This document shows, piece after piece, positions 38,059-46,559 of a stretch of DNA of 64,000 nt (position 1 is the stretch's first letter; each line of letters opens with the position of its first letter). Both the position numbers and the translations under genes were made by a program. This DNA comes from Heterotrichella gracilis (taxonomy: Eukaryota; Sar; Xanthophyceae; Tribonematales; Xanthonemataceae), in the NCBI GenBank assembly GCA_032358255.1, contig JAULBX010012544.1, positions 1 through 64,000 of the forward strand, given 5' to 3'. Below the pieces are notes generated by a model. The model ran no database searches. It was not told the origin of the DNA and saw only the letters and a list, made by a program, of their open reading frames with translations.

Positions 38059-39735
38059 ATGGAACACGCGATTGAAAAAAAGGGACATCCGAAAGGATTA
38101 TGGGTATTATTTGGAACTGAAATGTGGGAGCGTTTTAATTTTTATGGCATGCGCGCCATTCTCACTCTTTTTCTTGTAAACTCTTTAATGATGAAAGAAG
38201 AAACAGCTTCTTTGATCTATGGTGGTTTTTTAGGATTATGTTATTTAACCCCTATGCTAGGTGGTTTTATTGCCGATCGATTTTTTGGTAATAGAAATTG
38301 TATCCTTTTAGGTGGTCTAATGATGGCCATTGGTCAAATGTTTTTATTTGCCAGTGCCAGTATTTTTGGAACTAACATTGGATTAGCCAATACCTTAATG
38401 TGGATCGCTTTAGGCATCATTGTTTTTGGAAACGGATTTTTTAAACCGAACATTTCAAGTATGGTAGGAAGTTTGTATCCAAAACAAGAAAAAAGTAAAC
38501 TGGATACAGCCTTTACTATTTTTTATATGGGAATTAATTTAGGCGCCTTTTTAGGTCAGCTTATTTGTCCAATAATTGGTGATGTGAAAGATTCAGAAGG
38601 AATTCGTGACATACACGCCTTTAAATATGGATTTTTGGCCGCTTCAATTGCCATGTTAATTGGAACAGCATTATTTTACTTTTTAAAGAATAAGTATGTG
38701 GTTAGTCCGGAAGGCAGACCATTAGGCGGTTTACCTTCTAAAAATGAAGCCTCTGATTTTGAGGAAGGCGAATCACAAAAAGCAGTTTTCTCTCAAAAAT
38801 CCTTGATGATGGCCGGACTTGGCTTTATTATTCTTGGAAGTCTTATTCACTTTGTATTTGGCCAAAACTGGATCTACACGCTTATTTATTCGAGTGGAAT
38901 TACATTAGCGGGCTTGATCATTTCTGATTCATCTTTAACTAAAGTGGAAAGAGATCGTATCATTGTTATTTACATTGTTGGATTTTTTGTGATCTTCTTT
39001 TGGGCCGCTTTTGAACAAGCAGGATCGTCGTTAACGTTCATTGCCGATAATCAAACCGATAGAAACTTTTTCGGTTGGAATATGCCACCATCGATGGTTC
39101 AGATATTTAACGGCTTATTTGTTGTAGCCTTTGCGGTACCGTTCAGTATGTTGTGGGATTATTTACGCAGCAAGGGCAGAGAACCTATTTCGCCGATGAA
39201 ACAGTCCTTTGGTTTGGCCTTAATTGCCGTGAGTTATTTTATCATTGCACACAATGTAAAAGATCTGGGTAATAACGGGATGTTGGCTATTAAATGGTTG
39301 ATCTTATTATACCTCATTCAAACAGCAGCTGAATTATGTTTGTCACCTATTGGATTATCATTGGTAGGTAAATTAGCTCCGAAGCGTTTTTCATCTTTAT
39401 TGTATGGCGTATTCTTTTTGTCTAATGCCTCTGGTTATGCCTTAGCTGGAACTTTAGGATCTATCTTACCTTCCACAGGCGATAAATTTAATAAAGCACA
39501 GGAGTTAGGAATTGATTTGCAGGCGGTGCTTGATAAAACAGTGACCCCAACGGCTGAACAATTGGCCCTGTTGAGTGAAAATCACATCAGTGATCACAAT
39601 CCGATGTTTGCAGGATTTGAAATTCATAATTTATTTGAGTTCTTTATGGTGTTTGTGGTTCTCACCGGATTAGCAGCTTTAATTTTATTTGCTATTACAC
39701 CAATTTTAAAGAGAATGATGCATGGAGTGAAATAG
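38059..39735 (+). CDS. Peptide MFS transporter (POT/PTR family)
   Basis: A 558-residue proton-coupled di/tripeptide symporter of the inner membrane. The family signature ExxERFxxY is present near residues 21-29 (EMWERFNFYGMRAIL), with GGFIADRFFGNR, FFKPNISSMVG and FYMGINLGAFLG following. About 12-14 membrane segments are apparent. A second paralogue lies at 40510. The two are separated by a terminator and a GxxExxY gene, so they are transcribed separately. Exact peptide preference cannot be read. Confidence 0.93.
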   Translation: MEHAIEKKGHPKGLWVLFGTEMWERFNFYGMRAILTLFLVNSLMMKEETASLIYGGFLGLCYLTPMLGGFIADRFFGNRNCILLGGLMMAIGQMFLFASASIFGTNIGLANTLMWIALGIIVFGNGFFKPNISSMVGSLYPKQEKSKLDTAFTIFYMGINLGAFLGQLICPIIGDVKDSEGIRDIHAFKYGFLAASIAMLIGTALFYFLKNKYVVSPEGRPLGGLPSKNEASDFEEGESQKAVFSQKSLMMAGLGFIILGSLIHFVFGQNWIYTLIYSSGITLAGLIISDSSLTKVERDRIIVIYIVGFFVIFFWAAFEQAGSSLTFIADNQTDRNFFGWNMPPSMVQIFNGLFVVAFAVPFSMLWDYLRSKGREPISPMKQSFGLALIAVSYFIIAHNVKDLGNNGMLAIKWLILLYLIQTAAELCLSPIGLSLVGKLAPKRFSSLLYGVFFLSNASGYALAGTLGSILPSTGDKFNKAQELGIDLQAVLDKTVTPTAEQLALLSENHISDHNPMFAGFEIHNLFEFFMVFVVLTGLAALILFAITPILKRMMHGVK

Positions 39736-39740
39736 GGCCG

Positions 39741-39790
39741 ATGGAACGCAGATAACGCTGATTTATATGATTAGCGCGGATTTTAAAAAT
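39741..39790 (-). repeat. Inverted copy related to the 46-bp repeat array
   Basis: Read on the minus strand this tract contains AATCCGCG, AATCATATAAATCA and ATCTGCGTTCCAT, the same words as the units at 40264-40470 but in the opposite orientation. It lies left of the GxxExxY gene; the direct units lie right of it. Confidence 0.65.
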
Positions 39791-39797
39791 TAATATG

Positions 39798-39831
39798 AAT
39801 TCCTCTCCTTATCAAAAGGAGAGGAATTTTT
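39798..39831 (+). terminator. Intrinsic terminator after the first POT gene
   Basis: A perfect 13-bp stem, AATTCCTCTCCTT with AAGGAGAGGAATT, and a five-base loop are followed by TTT. Confidence 0.85.
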
Positions 39832-39860
39832 AGATTGATTGGAATTATAACCATACCCAA

Positions 39861-40259
39861 ATGGATTTAGATAATTTTAGACATTCAGAAATAACAGAAA
39901 AAATAATTAAAGCCTTTTATACTGTTTATAATACCTTAGGTTATGGTTTTTTGGAAAAGGTGTATGAAAACGCTTTGTATATTGAACTTTTAAAAATGGG
40001 TTTAGTTGTAGAAAAACAAAAACAGATAAAAGTATATTATTATGAAAAGGAGGTTGGAGTTTATTTTGCTGACTTAAGTATTGAAAATTGCATTATTGTT
40101 GAACTTAAAGCGGCTGAGTGCTTATGTGAAGAGCACGAATACCAATTAATAAACTATCTAAAAGCTACTGAGTTTGAGGTTGGACTATTATTGAATTTTG
40201 GAAAAAAACCAGAACTGAGACGGAAAGTTTTTTCAAAACACTTAAACAAAAAAGCATAA
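39861..40259 (+). CDS. GxxExxY protein (predicted PD-(D/E)XK nuclease fold)
   Basis: A 132-residue protein with the defining motif GFLEKVY (Gly29, Glu32, Tyr35) and a PD-(D/E)XK-type triad: Asp71 (FADLSI), then Glu81 and Lys83 (VELKAAE). The C-terminal EYQLINYLKATEFEVGLLLNF is also typical. The biochemical role of this widespread family is not known; a nuclease fold is predicted. It stands alone between two peptide transporter genes and is bracketed by repeat copies, inverted on the left and tandem on the right, suggesting mobility. No promoter is obvious. Confidence 0.9.
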   Translation: MDLDNFRHSEITEKIIKAFYTVYNTLGYGFLEKVYENALYIELLKMGLVVEKQKQIKVYYYEKEVGVYFADLSIENCIIVELKAAECLCEEHEYQLINYLKATEFEVGLLLNFGKKPELRRKVFSKHLNKKA

Positions 40260-40263
40260 TTGA

Positions 40264-40470
40264 ATCATAACAATTTGTTTCATCTGCGTTCCAGAACCAA
40301 TCATATAAATCATAACTTTTGAATCAAATTTGTTCTATAATCATATTAAATCATAAAAAATCCGTGTCATCTGCGTTCCATAACCAATCATATTAAATCA
40401 TAACAATTTGTGTCATCTGCGTTCCATAACCAATCATATAAATCATAAAAAATCCGCGTCATCTGCGTTC
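40264..40470 (+). repeat. Tandem array of about 46-bp units after the GxxExxY gene
   Basis: Four clear units and one decayed unit are present. CATCTGCGTTCC recurs at 40281, 40368 and 40414 and, in truncated form, at 40460, giving spacings of 87, 46 and 46. Each is followed by AACCAATCATAT and AATCATAA. Alternate units carry CAATTTGTG or AAATCCGTG before the shared core. Units are contiguous with no unique spacers, so this is not CRISPR. Confidence 0.75.
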
Positions 40471-40509
40471 TAACATAATATAAGATTCACGTTCAATTAA
40501 CTCACAACT

Positions 40510-42018
40510 ATGAAAGATTCATCTCTAGACCAAATCCGAGACTTCAAAGGTAAATACCCCAAACAGCTGTGGTATCTCTTTTTTAGCGAAATGTGGGAAC
40601 GTTTTAGTTTCTATGGAATGCGGGGTATGCTAGTGGTGTTTATGGTGAGTCAGCTTAACATGGATGATGTCACCGCCAATTTACAATACGGCGCCACTCA
40701 GGCCTTTGTGTATGCTTTTACATTTGTGGGAGGTTTGTTTGCGGATAAGATCTTAGGTTACAGACGTTCTTTATTTTGGGGTGGTATACTCATGATCATT
40801 GGAAGTGTACTTTTGGCGATTGACCCTAAAGTATTTTTCTTTTTCGGAATTAGCTTTACGATTATTGGAACGGGCTTTTTTAAACCGACCATTTCTACCA
40901 TCGTCGGCAAATTGTATAAAGAAGACGATAATCGCAGAGATGCAGGATTTTCTTTGTTTTATGCCGGTGTTAATTTAGGGGCTTTAATTGGTGGTTATTT
41001 ATGTGTAGCTACTGCCAACGGCACTTTGTTCTCTTCTTTTATTCCAGAAGCCTTGCGTTGGAATGTGGCTTTTGGTTTTGCTTCTATTGTGATGATGATA
41101 AGTCTTTTAAATTTTACACAAACGCAAAAAAGTTTAGGACCCATTGGTTTATCTCCCATTGCTCATCTGGAACCTAAAAAAAGAAAGTTGTATGAGATTC
41201 TGACTTACATTGGTTCTTTGGCTATTTTGCCTATCATCATGACCATGGTGTCACACACAGAGTATACTGATATTTTTATGTATATCATTGGTCCATGTTC
41301 TTTGCTGTATTTATTTTATGAGATGCGGAGTTTTACCTTGGTGGAGAATAAAAAGCTTATAGCCGCATTGGTCTTCATAATTTTTTCTATTTTTTTCTGG
41401 GCATTTTTTGAACAGAGTGGGGGATCATTGAGTTTATTTGCCAGGAATAATTTAAGTACCGAACTCTTAGGTGTCACGCTTGATCCCAACGGCGTCAACA
41501 ATTCCGCCAATTCTTTTTTTGTGATTTTGTTTGCAGCGGCTGTAGGTTTAGTTTGGCTGGCCATGGCTAAGAAGAAATTAGAACCTAATACCATTGTCAA
41601 ATTTGGATTGGCTTTTCTCTTTTTAGCAGGTGGCTTTTATATTTTTTATTACACCAAATTTTTCTCCGATGCCAATGGGGTGACCTCTTTGAATCTTTTT
41701 ACCTTCGGTTGGTTCATCATTACCTTTGGTGAATTGTGTTTGTCACCCATAGGCATGTCGGTGATGACAAAACTTTCTCCTCACAAAACCCAGGCTGTCT
41801 TAATGGGCATGTGGTTTTTAGCGAGTGCATATGGACAATATTTCGCCGGTTTATTAGGAGCCAATATTGCTGAGGCTTCTGAAAATTCTACGAATCTTGA
41901 AAAGCTGACCGTGTATGCGGATGGTTACAAACAGTTAGCTATTTATGCTTTAGTTGCCGGAATTATTTTGATCGCCATATCTCCTTTGGTGAAGAAATTG
42001 ATGGGAGGGGTGAAGTGA
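40510..42018 (+). CDS. Peptide MFS transporter (POT/PTR family), second copy
   Basis: A 502-residue inner-membrane peptide symporter. The POT signature is present as EMWERFSFYGMRGML, with FFKPTISTIVGKLY and FYAGVNLGALIGGY following. It is shorter than the first copy by about 56 residues, mostly in the loops of the second half. Divergence from the neighbour is substantial, so this is an old duplication with possibly different substrate range. It converges with the lipoprotein gene at 42081; no clear terminator is seen in the 62-bp gap. Confidence 0.92.
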   Translation: MKDSSLDQIRDFKGKYPKQLWYLFFSEMWERFSFYGMRGMLVVFMVSQLNMDDVTANLQYGATQAFVYAFTFVGGLFADKILGYRRSLFWGGILMIIGSVLLAIDPKVFFFFGISFTIIGTGFFKPTISTIVGKLYKEDDNRRDAGFSLFYAGVNLGALIGGYLCVATANGTLFSSFIPEALRWNVAFGFASIVMMISLLNFTQTQKSLGPIGLSPIAHLEPKKRKLYEILTYIGSLAILPIIMTMVSHTEYTDIFMYIIGPCSLLYLFYEMRSFTLVENKKLIAALVFIIFSIFFWAFFEQSGGSLSLFARNNLSTELLGVTLDPNGVNNSANSFFVILFAAAVGLVWLAMAKKKLEPNTIVKFGLAFLFLAGGFYIFYYTKFFSDANGVTSLNLFTFGWFIITFGELCLSPIGMSVMTKLSPHKTQAVLMGMWFLASAYGQYFAGLLGANIAEASENSTNLEKLTVYADGYKQLAIYALVAGIILIAISPLVKKLMGGVK

Positions 42019-42080
42019 GGCAGAACATTTGATGGACATCAGCATGATGATTGTTAGAGGCTCAATTTAAAGAAGCCGGT

Positions 42081-42707
42081 TTATTTAAACTTAATAACAA
42101 ATGTCACACTATCATTTATGTTTATGGTGGTGGAATCTAATGCCGAAAAGTCGGTGCCAAAATCGTTGATGTAATTAATTCCACTAGTCACAGTATCTCT
42201 GTAAGCACTTAAATTACTTTTTCCAATCCCTGAAATAAATGCAGTGCCATTAATTAACACACTTCCCGTGATGCAGTAACTTAGTTGTGTGTTAACTTGA
42301 TGATATTTTAATAAATTGGAAGCGCCACAAGCATATTCTTTCCAGGTATAACCACCATTTTGAGTGGAGAGTGCTCTTAAACCAATGCCAGAGCCACCTT
42401 TAGCATAAAATAGGTGCATGACCGATTGGTTTACTATGACAGAATCTGTAATCATATAACCACTATAGAGTTCACACCCTGAATTAAAAATAACAGTATC
42501 CTTGTATAGTAATTTAAATGCACCACCATATCCATAGGATGGAAAACAAGGGTTTTGGCTCGTATACGAAATATCCTTTGTGCTCCATGGTTGTGGATAC
42601 TTAACAGCACTTTGAATAGGAGCAGGAGGATTTGGTGTTGTTGTTTTTTTTGTACATGCAATAAAAGCTGTACTAATAAGAAGTAGGAAAAGTTTTTTTG
42701 GTAACAT
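42081..42707 (-). CDS. Lipoprotein of an unrecognised family, member 1 of 3
   Basis: A 208-residue predicted lipoprotein: signal peptide ending FIAC (Cys18), a Pro/Thr linker, then a domain shared with the proteins encoded at 47270 and 47908. Shared landmarks are PWSTKDISY, two cysteines around a GYGGAFKLLYKD block, an Asp-box-like STQNGGYTWKEY, YHQVNTQLSYCITG, the strongly conserved GIGKSNL and FGTDFSALDST before INDSVTFVIKF. The Asp-box suggests a beta-propeller or Ycf48-like fold, but one motif is too few to be sure. TAAGTTTC ends five bases before the ATG. Function unknown. Confidence 0.75.
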   Translation of the reverse strand: MLPKKLFLLLISTAFIACTKKTTTPNPPAPIQSAVKYPQPWSTKDISYTSQNPCFPSYGYGGAFKLLYKDTVIFNSGCELYSGYMITDSVIVNQSVMHLFYAKGGSGIGLRALSTQNGGYTWKEYACGASNLLKYHQVNTQLSYCITGSVLINGTAFISGIGKSNLSAYRDTVTSGINYINDFGTDFSALDSTTININDSVTFVIKFK

Positions 42708-42886
42708 GGGATGAAACTTAGGTTTAACTAATTTACAACATTTTTTAATTGGTTTTACATGCGAGAATAAATGGTTTAAGACTGTTTCGAAACGTACGAA
42801 TAATTATCTTAGCGGATTCAAAATAGATTATATTTTGAGAAATCTCAAATAGTTTAGCTTATCGCAAACAATAAACATCTATTTCT

Positions 42887-44038
42887 TTAGTGAAAAACCT
42901 CCTTCCAAGGCAATACTTCCGTATCGGAACTACGTTTTTGTTTCTCTTTGCCGGCATAAAGGAGGATAGACTTTTTTATTCCACTAATTTTTTTGTAATA
43001 ATCCAGATTCTTAAAAAATTCGGAAGTAATGGTTTGTCCCGATTTAATTTCTACCGGTACTAAGTGATTGCCGTTTTCAATGATCAGATCAACTTCATGC
43101 CCGGTTTTATCGCGCCAATAATATAAATTAATTGGAAGACCCGCGTTGCTGCGTTGCTTCACAAATTCACTCATGACCATGGTTTCAAAAAGGGCACCTC
43201 TTAATGGATGTATTTCAAGTTGAGCTGTGGATGTAATTCGCAGTAAAGAACACACCAGACCGGTATCGTAGAAATACAATTTTGGACGTTTTACAACGGT
43301 TTTATTGAAATTTTTATAATGTGGTTTTAATAAGTAGACAATGAAACTACTTTCTAAAACACCTACCCACGATTGTATGGTTTTGAGATCCACACCGGCT
43401 TCAATAGAAAGGGAGCTTAAATTGAGTTCTTGTCCGCATCGCCCTGCCAATAAAGCTAAAAAGCGTTCAAAACGATTTAGTTCACTGATATTTTTCACTT
43501 GTCGCACATCTCTTTCAATATAGGTACGAATGTAGTTAGGGTACCAGTCGGCGGCCGGAATTTTTTGATGATACACAGGAGGATAAGATCCTTTCAACAA
43601 AAAGTCGTTGTCGGTTTTTGGTAGTTTGTTAGCATTCTGGAGTTCATGCAGAGAGAAGGGCAGAAGGTTCAGATAAGCAATTCTTCCGGAGAGCGTTTGT
43701 GAAATACTTTCCTGTAATAAAAAGTTATTGGAGCCAGTTAAAATAAATAAGCCCTTTTTTTTACTGTTATCCAGTATTTCCTGCAAATAGGAAAAAAGTT
43801 CAGGTACCCGTTGAGCTTCGTCAAAAATGGCGCCCTTTGGATAGGCGCTTAAAAATGCTCTTGGGTCTTCTAAAGCAAAACGCATAGTGTCCGGATTTTC
43901 TAAAGAAACATAGGGTTTGTCTTTAAAGAGTGTTTTTACGAGTGTTGTTTTACCGGACTGACGCGGTCCAACCACCGCCACTGATTTAAATGTGCGGCTT
44001 AATTGAAGAAGTTTTTTTTCTGCATCTCTGGTAAACAT
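42887..44038 (-). CDS. AAA ATPase with DUF4143 domain
   Basis: A 383-residue protein of the AAA_14/DUF4143 family. The Walker A loop is GPRQSGKTT (24-32), Walker B is GAIFDEAQRVPEL (about 71-83) and a sensor LTGSNNFLL follows. The C-terminal DUF4143 part has DTGLVCSLL, LRGALFETMVMSEFVKQ, YYWRDKTGHEVDLIIE and VPVEIKSG, the last two being a nuclease-like E-VD-K arrangement. The family is common, patchily distributed and without a firmly known role. The short upstream region holds a perfect 16-bp inverted repeat and a TATATTTG box four bases from the ATG, suggesting tight regulation of a leaderless mRNA. Confidence 0.9.
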   Translation of the reverse strand: MFTRDAEKKLLQLSRTFKSVAVVGPRQSGKTTLVKTLFKDKPYVSLENPDTMRFALEDPRAFLSAYPKGAIFDEAQRVPELFSYLQEILDNSKKKGLFILTGSNNFLLQESISQTLSGRIAYLNLLPFSLHELQNANKLPKTDNDFLLKGSYPPVYHQKIPAADWYPNYIRTYIERDVRQVKNISELNRFERFLALLAGRCGQELNLSSLSIEAGVDLKTIQSWVGVLESSFIVYLLKPHYKNFNKTVVKRPKLYFYDTGLVCSLLRITSTAQLEIHPLRGALFETMVMSEFVKQRSNAGLPINLYYWRDKTGHEVDLIIENGNHLVPVEIKSGQTITSEFFKNLDYYKKISGIKKSILLYAGKEKQKRSSDTEVLPWKEVFH

Positions 44039-44050
44039 ACCACAAATATA

Positions 44051-44085
44051 TGGAATAATATGGAATTAGATTCCATATTATTCCA
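44051..44085 (-). promoter_or_regulatory. Perfect 16-bp palindrome at the DUF4143 ATPase promoter
   Basis: Arms TGGAATAATATGGAAT (44051-44066) and its exact complement (44070-44085) flank a TAG spacer. Each arm is itself a near repeat of ATATGGAAT. On the minus strand the arm abuts TATATTTG (44043-44050), the -7 box, so the palindrome covers the -33 region. This is the geometry of a repressor operator. Confidence 0.7.
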
Positions 44086-44215
44086 ATAATTGTTGTTAAA
44101 ACATTGATAATTAGGTATTTAAAATTTGTATTTTTTTCGATGTTTTAAAATATTATGCAATCAAAGCCGGGTGTTTGTATTTAAAGGATGTGTGTTAAGT
44201 CAGGAATTTTCTATC

Positions 44216-44875
44216 TCAATACGCATTGAGACTCGCCTTTCTAATATCTGCAATTTCCAGTATTTGTTTGGGGTAGGCTCTTAAAACAAGGTTTATCATT
44301 GCTTTTCCAACATCTTCCAGCTTCAATGTTTGGCGAGGTATCAGCGGACTAAGAATTGGGATAAGCATTTTGAACAAGCGTTTCACGTTCACTTGGCCTT
44401 TTACAGGTTTCATCAATCCCGGTCTGAAATTATACTCTTGTTTAAATTTCATTTGCATGAGATCATTTTCTGTTTTTCCCTTAACCCTTGCCCACATCAA
44501 TCTCCCTTTTTCTGAACTATCGGTAGCAGCTCCCGAAACATAAATAAATGTGAGATTTGGGTTTTGTTCAAGTACCTTGCCGGCAAAATGAATGGTGGTA
44601 TCATAAGTAACACGTTTGTAATCCGCTTCATTCATTCCCACAGAGCTAATACCTGCACAGAAAAAACTAGCGTCATAACCTTTGAGAGCTTCTGAATAAT
44701 TGTTTAGATCTAAAAAGTCTGCTACAATGAGTTCCTTTAGTTTAGCATGTTTCACTGCTTGAAGCCGGCGATTGACCATTAATACCTCACTCACCTGAGA
44801 GTTTTGCAAACATTCCAATAAAACGCCTTCGCCTACCATACCGCTTGCTCCGGTTAAAATTACTTTAATCGCCAT
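44216..44875 (-). CDS. NAD(P)H-binding oxidoreductase/epimerase-like protein
   Basis: A 219-residue Rossmann protein. ATG 44875 is chosen because MAIKVILTGASGMVGEGVL starts the fold and because a start at 44989 would overlap the OmpA-like gene. The cofactor loop is GASGMVG (residues 9-15). VMVNRR, FFCAGISS and FIYVSGAATDS follow in positions typical of atypical SDRs (NAD(P)H-binding, YbjT/HTATIP2-like). It lacks a clear Tyr-x-x-x-Lys pair, so catalysis is uncertain. It lies ten bases after the OmpA-like gene on the same strand. Confidence 0.8.
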   Translation of the reverse strand: MAIKVILTGASGMVGEGVLLECLQNSQVSEVLMVNRRLQAVKHAKLKELIVADFLDLNNYSEALKGYDASFFCAGISSVGMNEADYKRVTYDTTIHFAGKVLEQNPNLTFIYVSGAATDSSEKGRLMWARVKGKTENDLMQMKFKQEYNFRPGLMKPVKGQVNVKRLFKMLIPILSPLIPRQTLKLEDVGKAMINLVLRAYPKQILEIADIRKASLNAY

Positions 44876-44885
44876 ATGTTCGATT

Positions 44886-45557
44886 TTATTTTTTAAGTAC
44901 CCTAACTTCTGTTCGTCTGTTTTGTTTTCTTCCTTTTTCATCCGCATTATCGGCAATAGGTTCTGTATCACCGTAACCCTTTGCAACAACGCGTGTACTT
45001 TCTATTCCTTTTTTCTCTAAATAATATTTTACGGCATTCGCCCTATCTTCCGAAAGTTTTTTATTGCTTACTGCATCACCAACATTATCGGTATGTCCGG
45101 CTATTTCAATTGATTCACTCTTTTGTTGCATCATGTATTTCACTAGTTCATCCAATTCCTTAAACGATTCAGGTTTTAAAGTAGATTTTCCGGTATCAAA
45201 AAAAACATTATCTAAGGTAATCATGGTAGGAGGGCTTATCTTTAATTTGCAGGTAAATACCACGCCCTCTGAGTTTGGTACCGGCATTTCGGTATAGTCT
45301 TTTTTAGAGGTGATAGATTGGTACTGCACTTTGTATGTATCGCCTGTTGGTACAAATAGTTGCATCTTTCCATCTTTTTTACTAATTCCTTTGTAGGTTT
45401 TTTTGGTTTTGGATGAAATGAATAAAATTTCCTGATTTTCAATAGGTACCTCCAGGTTGCTTACAACAACCACATTTATGGTTGCGTTTCCGCTAACTTG
45501 TTGCGAAAAAATAAAAAGAGGAAGGAAAATTAGGACGATCACAAATAGTTTTTTCAT
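44886..45557 (-). CDS. OmpA family peptidoglycan-binding protein
   Basis: A 223-residue envelope protein with a signal peptide (1-18, ending FIFSQ), an N-terminal carboxypeptidase-regulatory-like beta domain (about 25-105, with GISKKDGKMQLFVPTGDTY) and an OmpA C-terminal domain (about 115-223). The peptidoglycan-binding motif is intact: AGHTDNVGDAVSNKKLSEDR followed by ANAVKYYL and GYGDTEPI. The family anchors the outer membrane to peptidoglycan. It follows the cupin gene by 17 bases. Confidence 0.9.
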   Translation of the reverse strand: MKKLFVIVLIFLPLFIFSQQVSGNATINVVVVSNLEVPIENQEILFISSKTKKTYKGISKKDGKMQLFVPTGDTYKVQYQSITSKKDYTEMPVPNSEGVVFTCKLKISPPTMITLDNVFFDTGKSTLKPESFKELDELVKYMMQQKSESIEIAGHTDNVGDAVSNKKLSEDRANAVKYYLEKKGIESTRVVAKGYGDTEPIADNADEKGRKQNRRTEVRVLKK

Positions 45558-45574
45558 AAGTTATCTTTTAAATA

Positions 45575-45934
45575 TTAAATCCAATCCAGATCCTTTTGTG
45601 TTAAATTGGTTTGTTTATCTCCTGTATTAAGTGTACTCGCCGGTTCAAAAAGCATAACGGATACTTCTTCTTCCGCCACAGGTTTGTGTTCAACTCCTTT
45701 TGGGACAATAAAAAACTCGTTTTCATTCAATGATATGGTCTTGTCACGAAGTTCTATTTTCAAGGTGCCGTGTAAAACAAAAAACAGCTCGTCTTCATGT
45801 TCATGTTTGTGCCAAACAAATTCGCCTTTTAGTTTGGCGAGTTTTACCTGTTGGCCGTTGAGTTCACCAACTACTTTTGGGGACCAGTGTTCTGAAAACA
45901 AGGCTAGTTTTTGTTCAAGATTGATCTTTTCCAT
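45575..45934 (-). CDS. Small cupin domain protein
   Basis: A 119-residue single-domain cupin. Motif 1 is WHKHEHEDELFFVLHGTLKI, with the histidine and glutamate ligands, and motif 2 is FFIVPKGVEHKPVA. This metal-binding pattern occurs in many small cupins of unknown activity such as mannose-6-phosphate-isomerase-like proteins. It sits eight bases after an OmdA-type gene and before the OmpA-like gene in an apparent operon. Confidence 0.88.
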   Translation of the reverse strand: MEKINLEQKLALFSEHWSPKVVGELNGQQVKLAKLKGEFVWHKHEHEDELFFVLHGTLKIELRDKTISLNENEFFIVPKGVEHKPVAEEEVSVMLFEPASTLNTGDKQTNLTQKDLDWI

Positions 45935-45942
45935 TTTTATAC

Positions 45943-46524
45943 TTATTCATCATTTAAGCCTTTTCCATTTAAAATAGCGGTAATACTTTTTTCAACTCTC
46001 GATGCTCTGGTACTAGCTTGTTTGGCTGCTGAGAAATGAAGCAGGTAGGCTCTTTGCCTTCCGGGTGTTAAAGCTTTAAATGCTTTATGAAGAGCAGGAT
46101 TTTCACTTAGTTTCGTTTTAAATTCATCTGCCATAACAAATTCTTTCGTTTTCTTTAATTCTAGTTTCAAACCGGCTTTCTCCACTTCAATAGCATTTTT
46201 AATGTATGCACTTAGACTGGCTTTTAATTTAAGAATTTGAGAAGCGTTTGTAAATCTGATTTGACGGGCAGACTGTACATTTTCGGTTTGTTGGATAAGA
46301 ATCCCTTTCGGGTCATTTAGCAAAGCCCCCTTAAAAAACAAAAAAGCGCAATATTCTTTAAATGCATGTATTAAAACAATATTTTTTTCATCAAGGGTGT
46401 AACAAGGACATCCCCATTTTAATTCTTCTTGGAGTCCTGTGCTAAGTGCGATCATTCTCAGGCACTCCAGTTCTTTTAACCACCTTTTGTTCTTATTAAA
46501 ATAAAAATCGACTTTAGGATTCAT
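45943..46524 (-). CDS. YdeI/OmdA family protein with DUF1801-like N-terminus
   Basis: A 193-residue cytoplasmic protein. The N-terminal part (about 1-110) resembles DUF1801 (LQEELKWGCPCYTLDEKNIV, then FKEYCAFLFFKGALL), and the C-terminal part is the OmdA/YdeI helix set (LTPGRQRAYLLHFSAAKQAS with TRASRVEKSI). Together these are the YdeI layout. It belongs to the same broad family as 31148 and shares the DUF1801 fold with 49430. The role is unknown; YdeI homologues affect stress tolerance. Confidence 0.83.
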   Translation of the reverse strand: MNPKVDFYFNKNKRWLKELECLRMIALSTGLQEELKWGCPCYTLDEKNIVLIHAFKEYCAFLFFKGALLNDPKGILIQQTENVQSARQIRFTNASQILKLKASLSAYIKNAIEVEKAGLKLELKKTKEFVMADEFKTKLSENPALHKAFKALTPGRQRAYLLHFSAAKQASTRASRVEKSITAILNGKGLNDE

Positions 46525-46559
46525 GCCAAGCTCTTTTTTCTGTTGTTTTAATTTAAGTT

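Noticed and set aside
40264-40470. CRISPR-like array
   Set aside because: Units are contiguous, 46 bp apart, with no unique spacers, and there are no cas genes.
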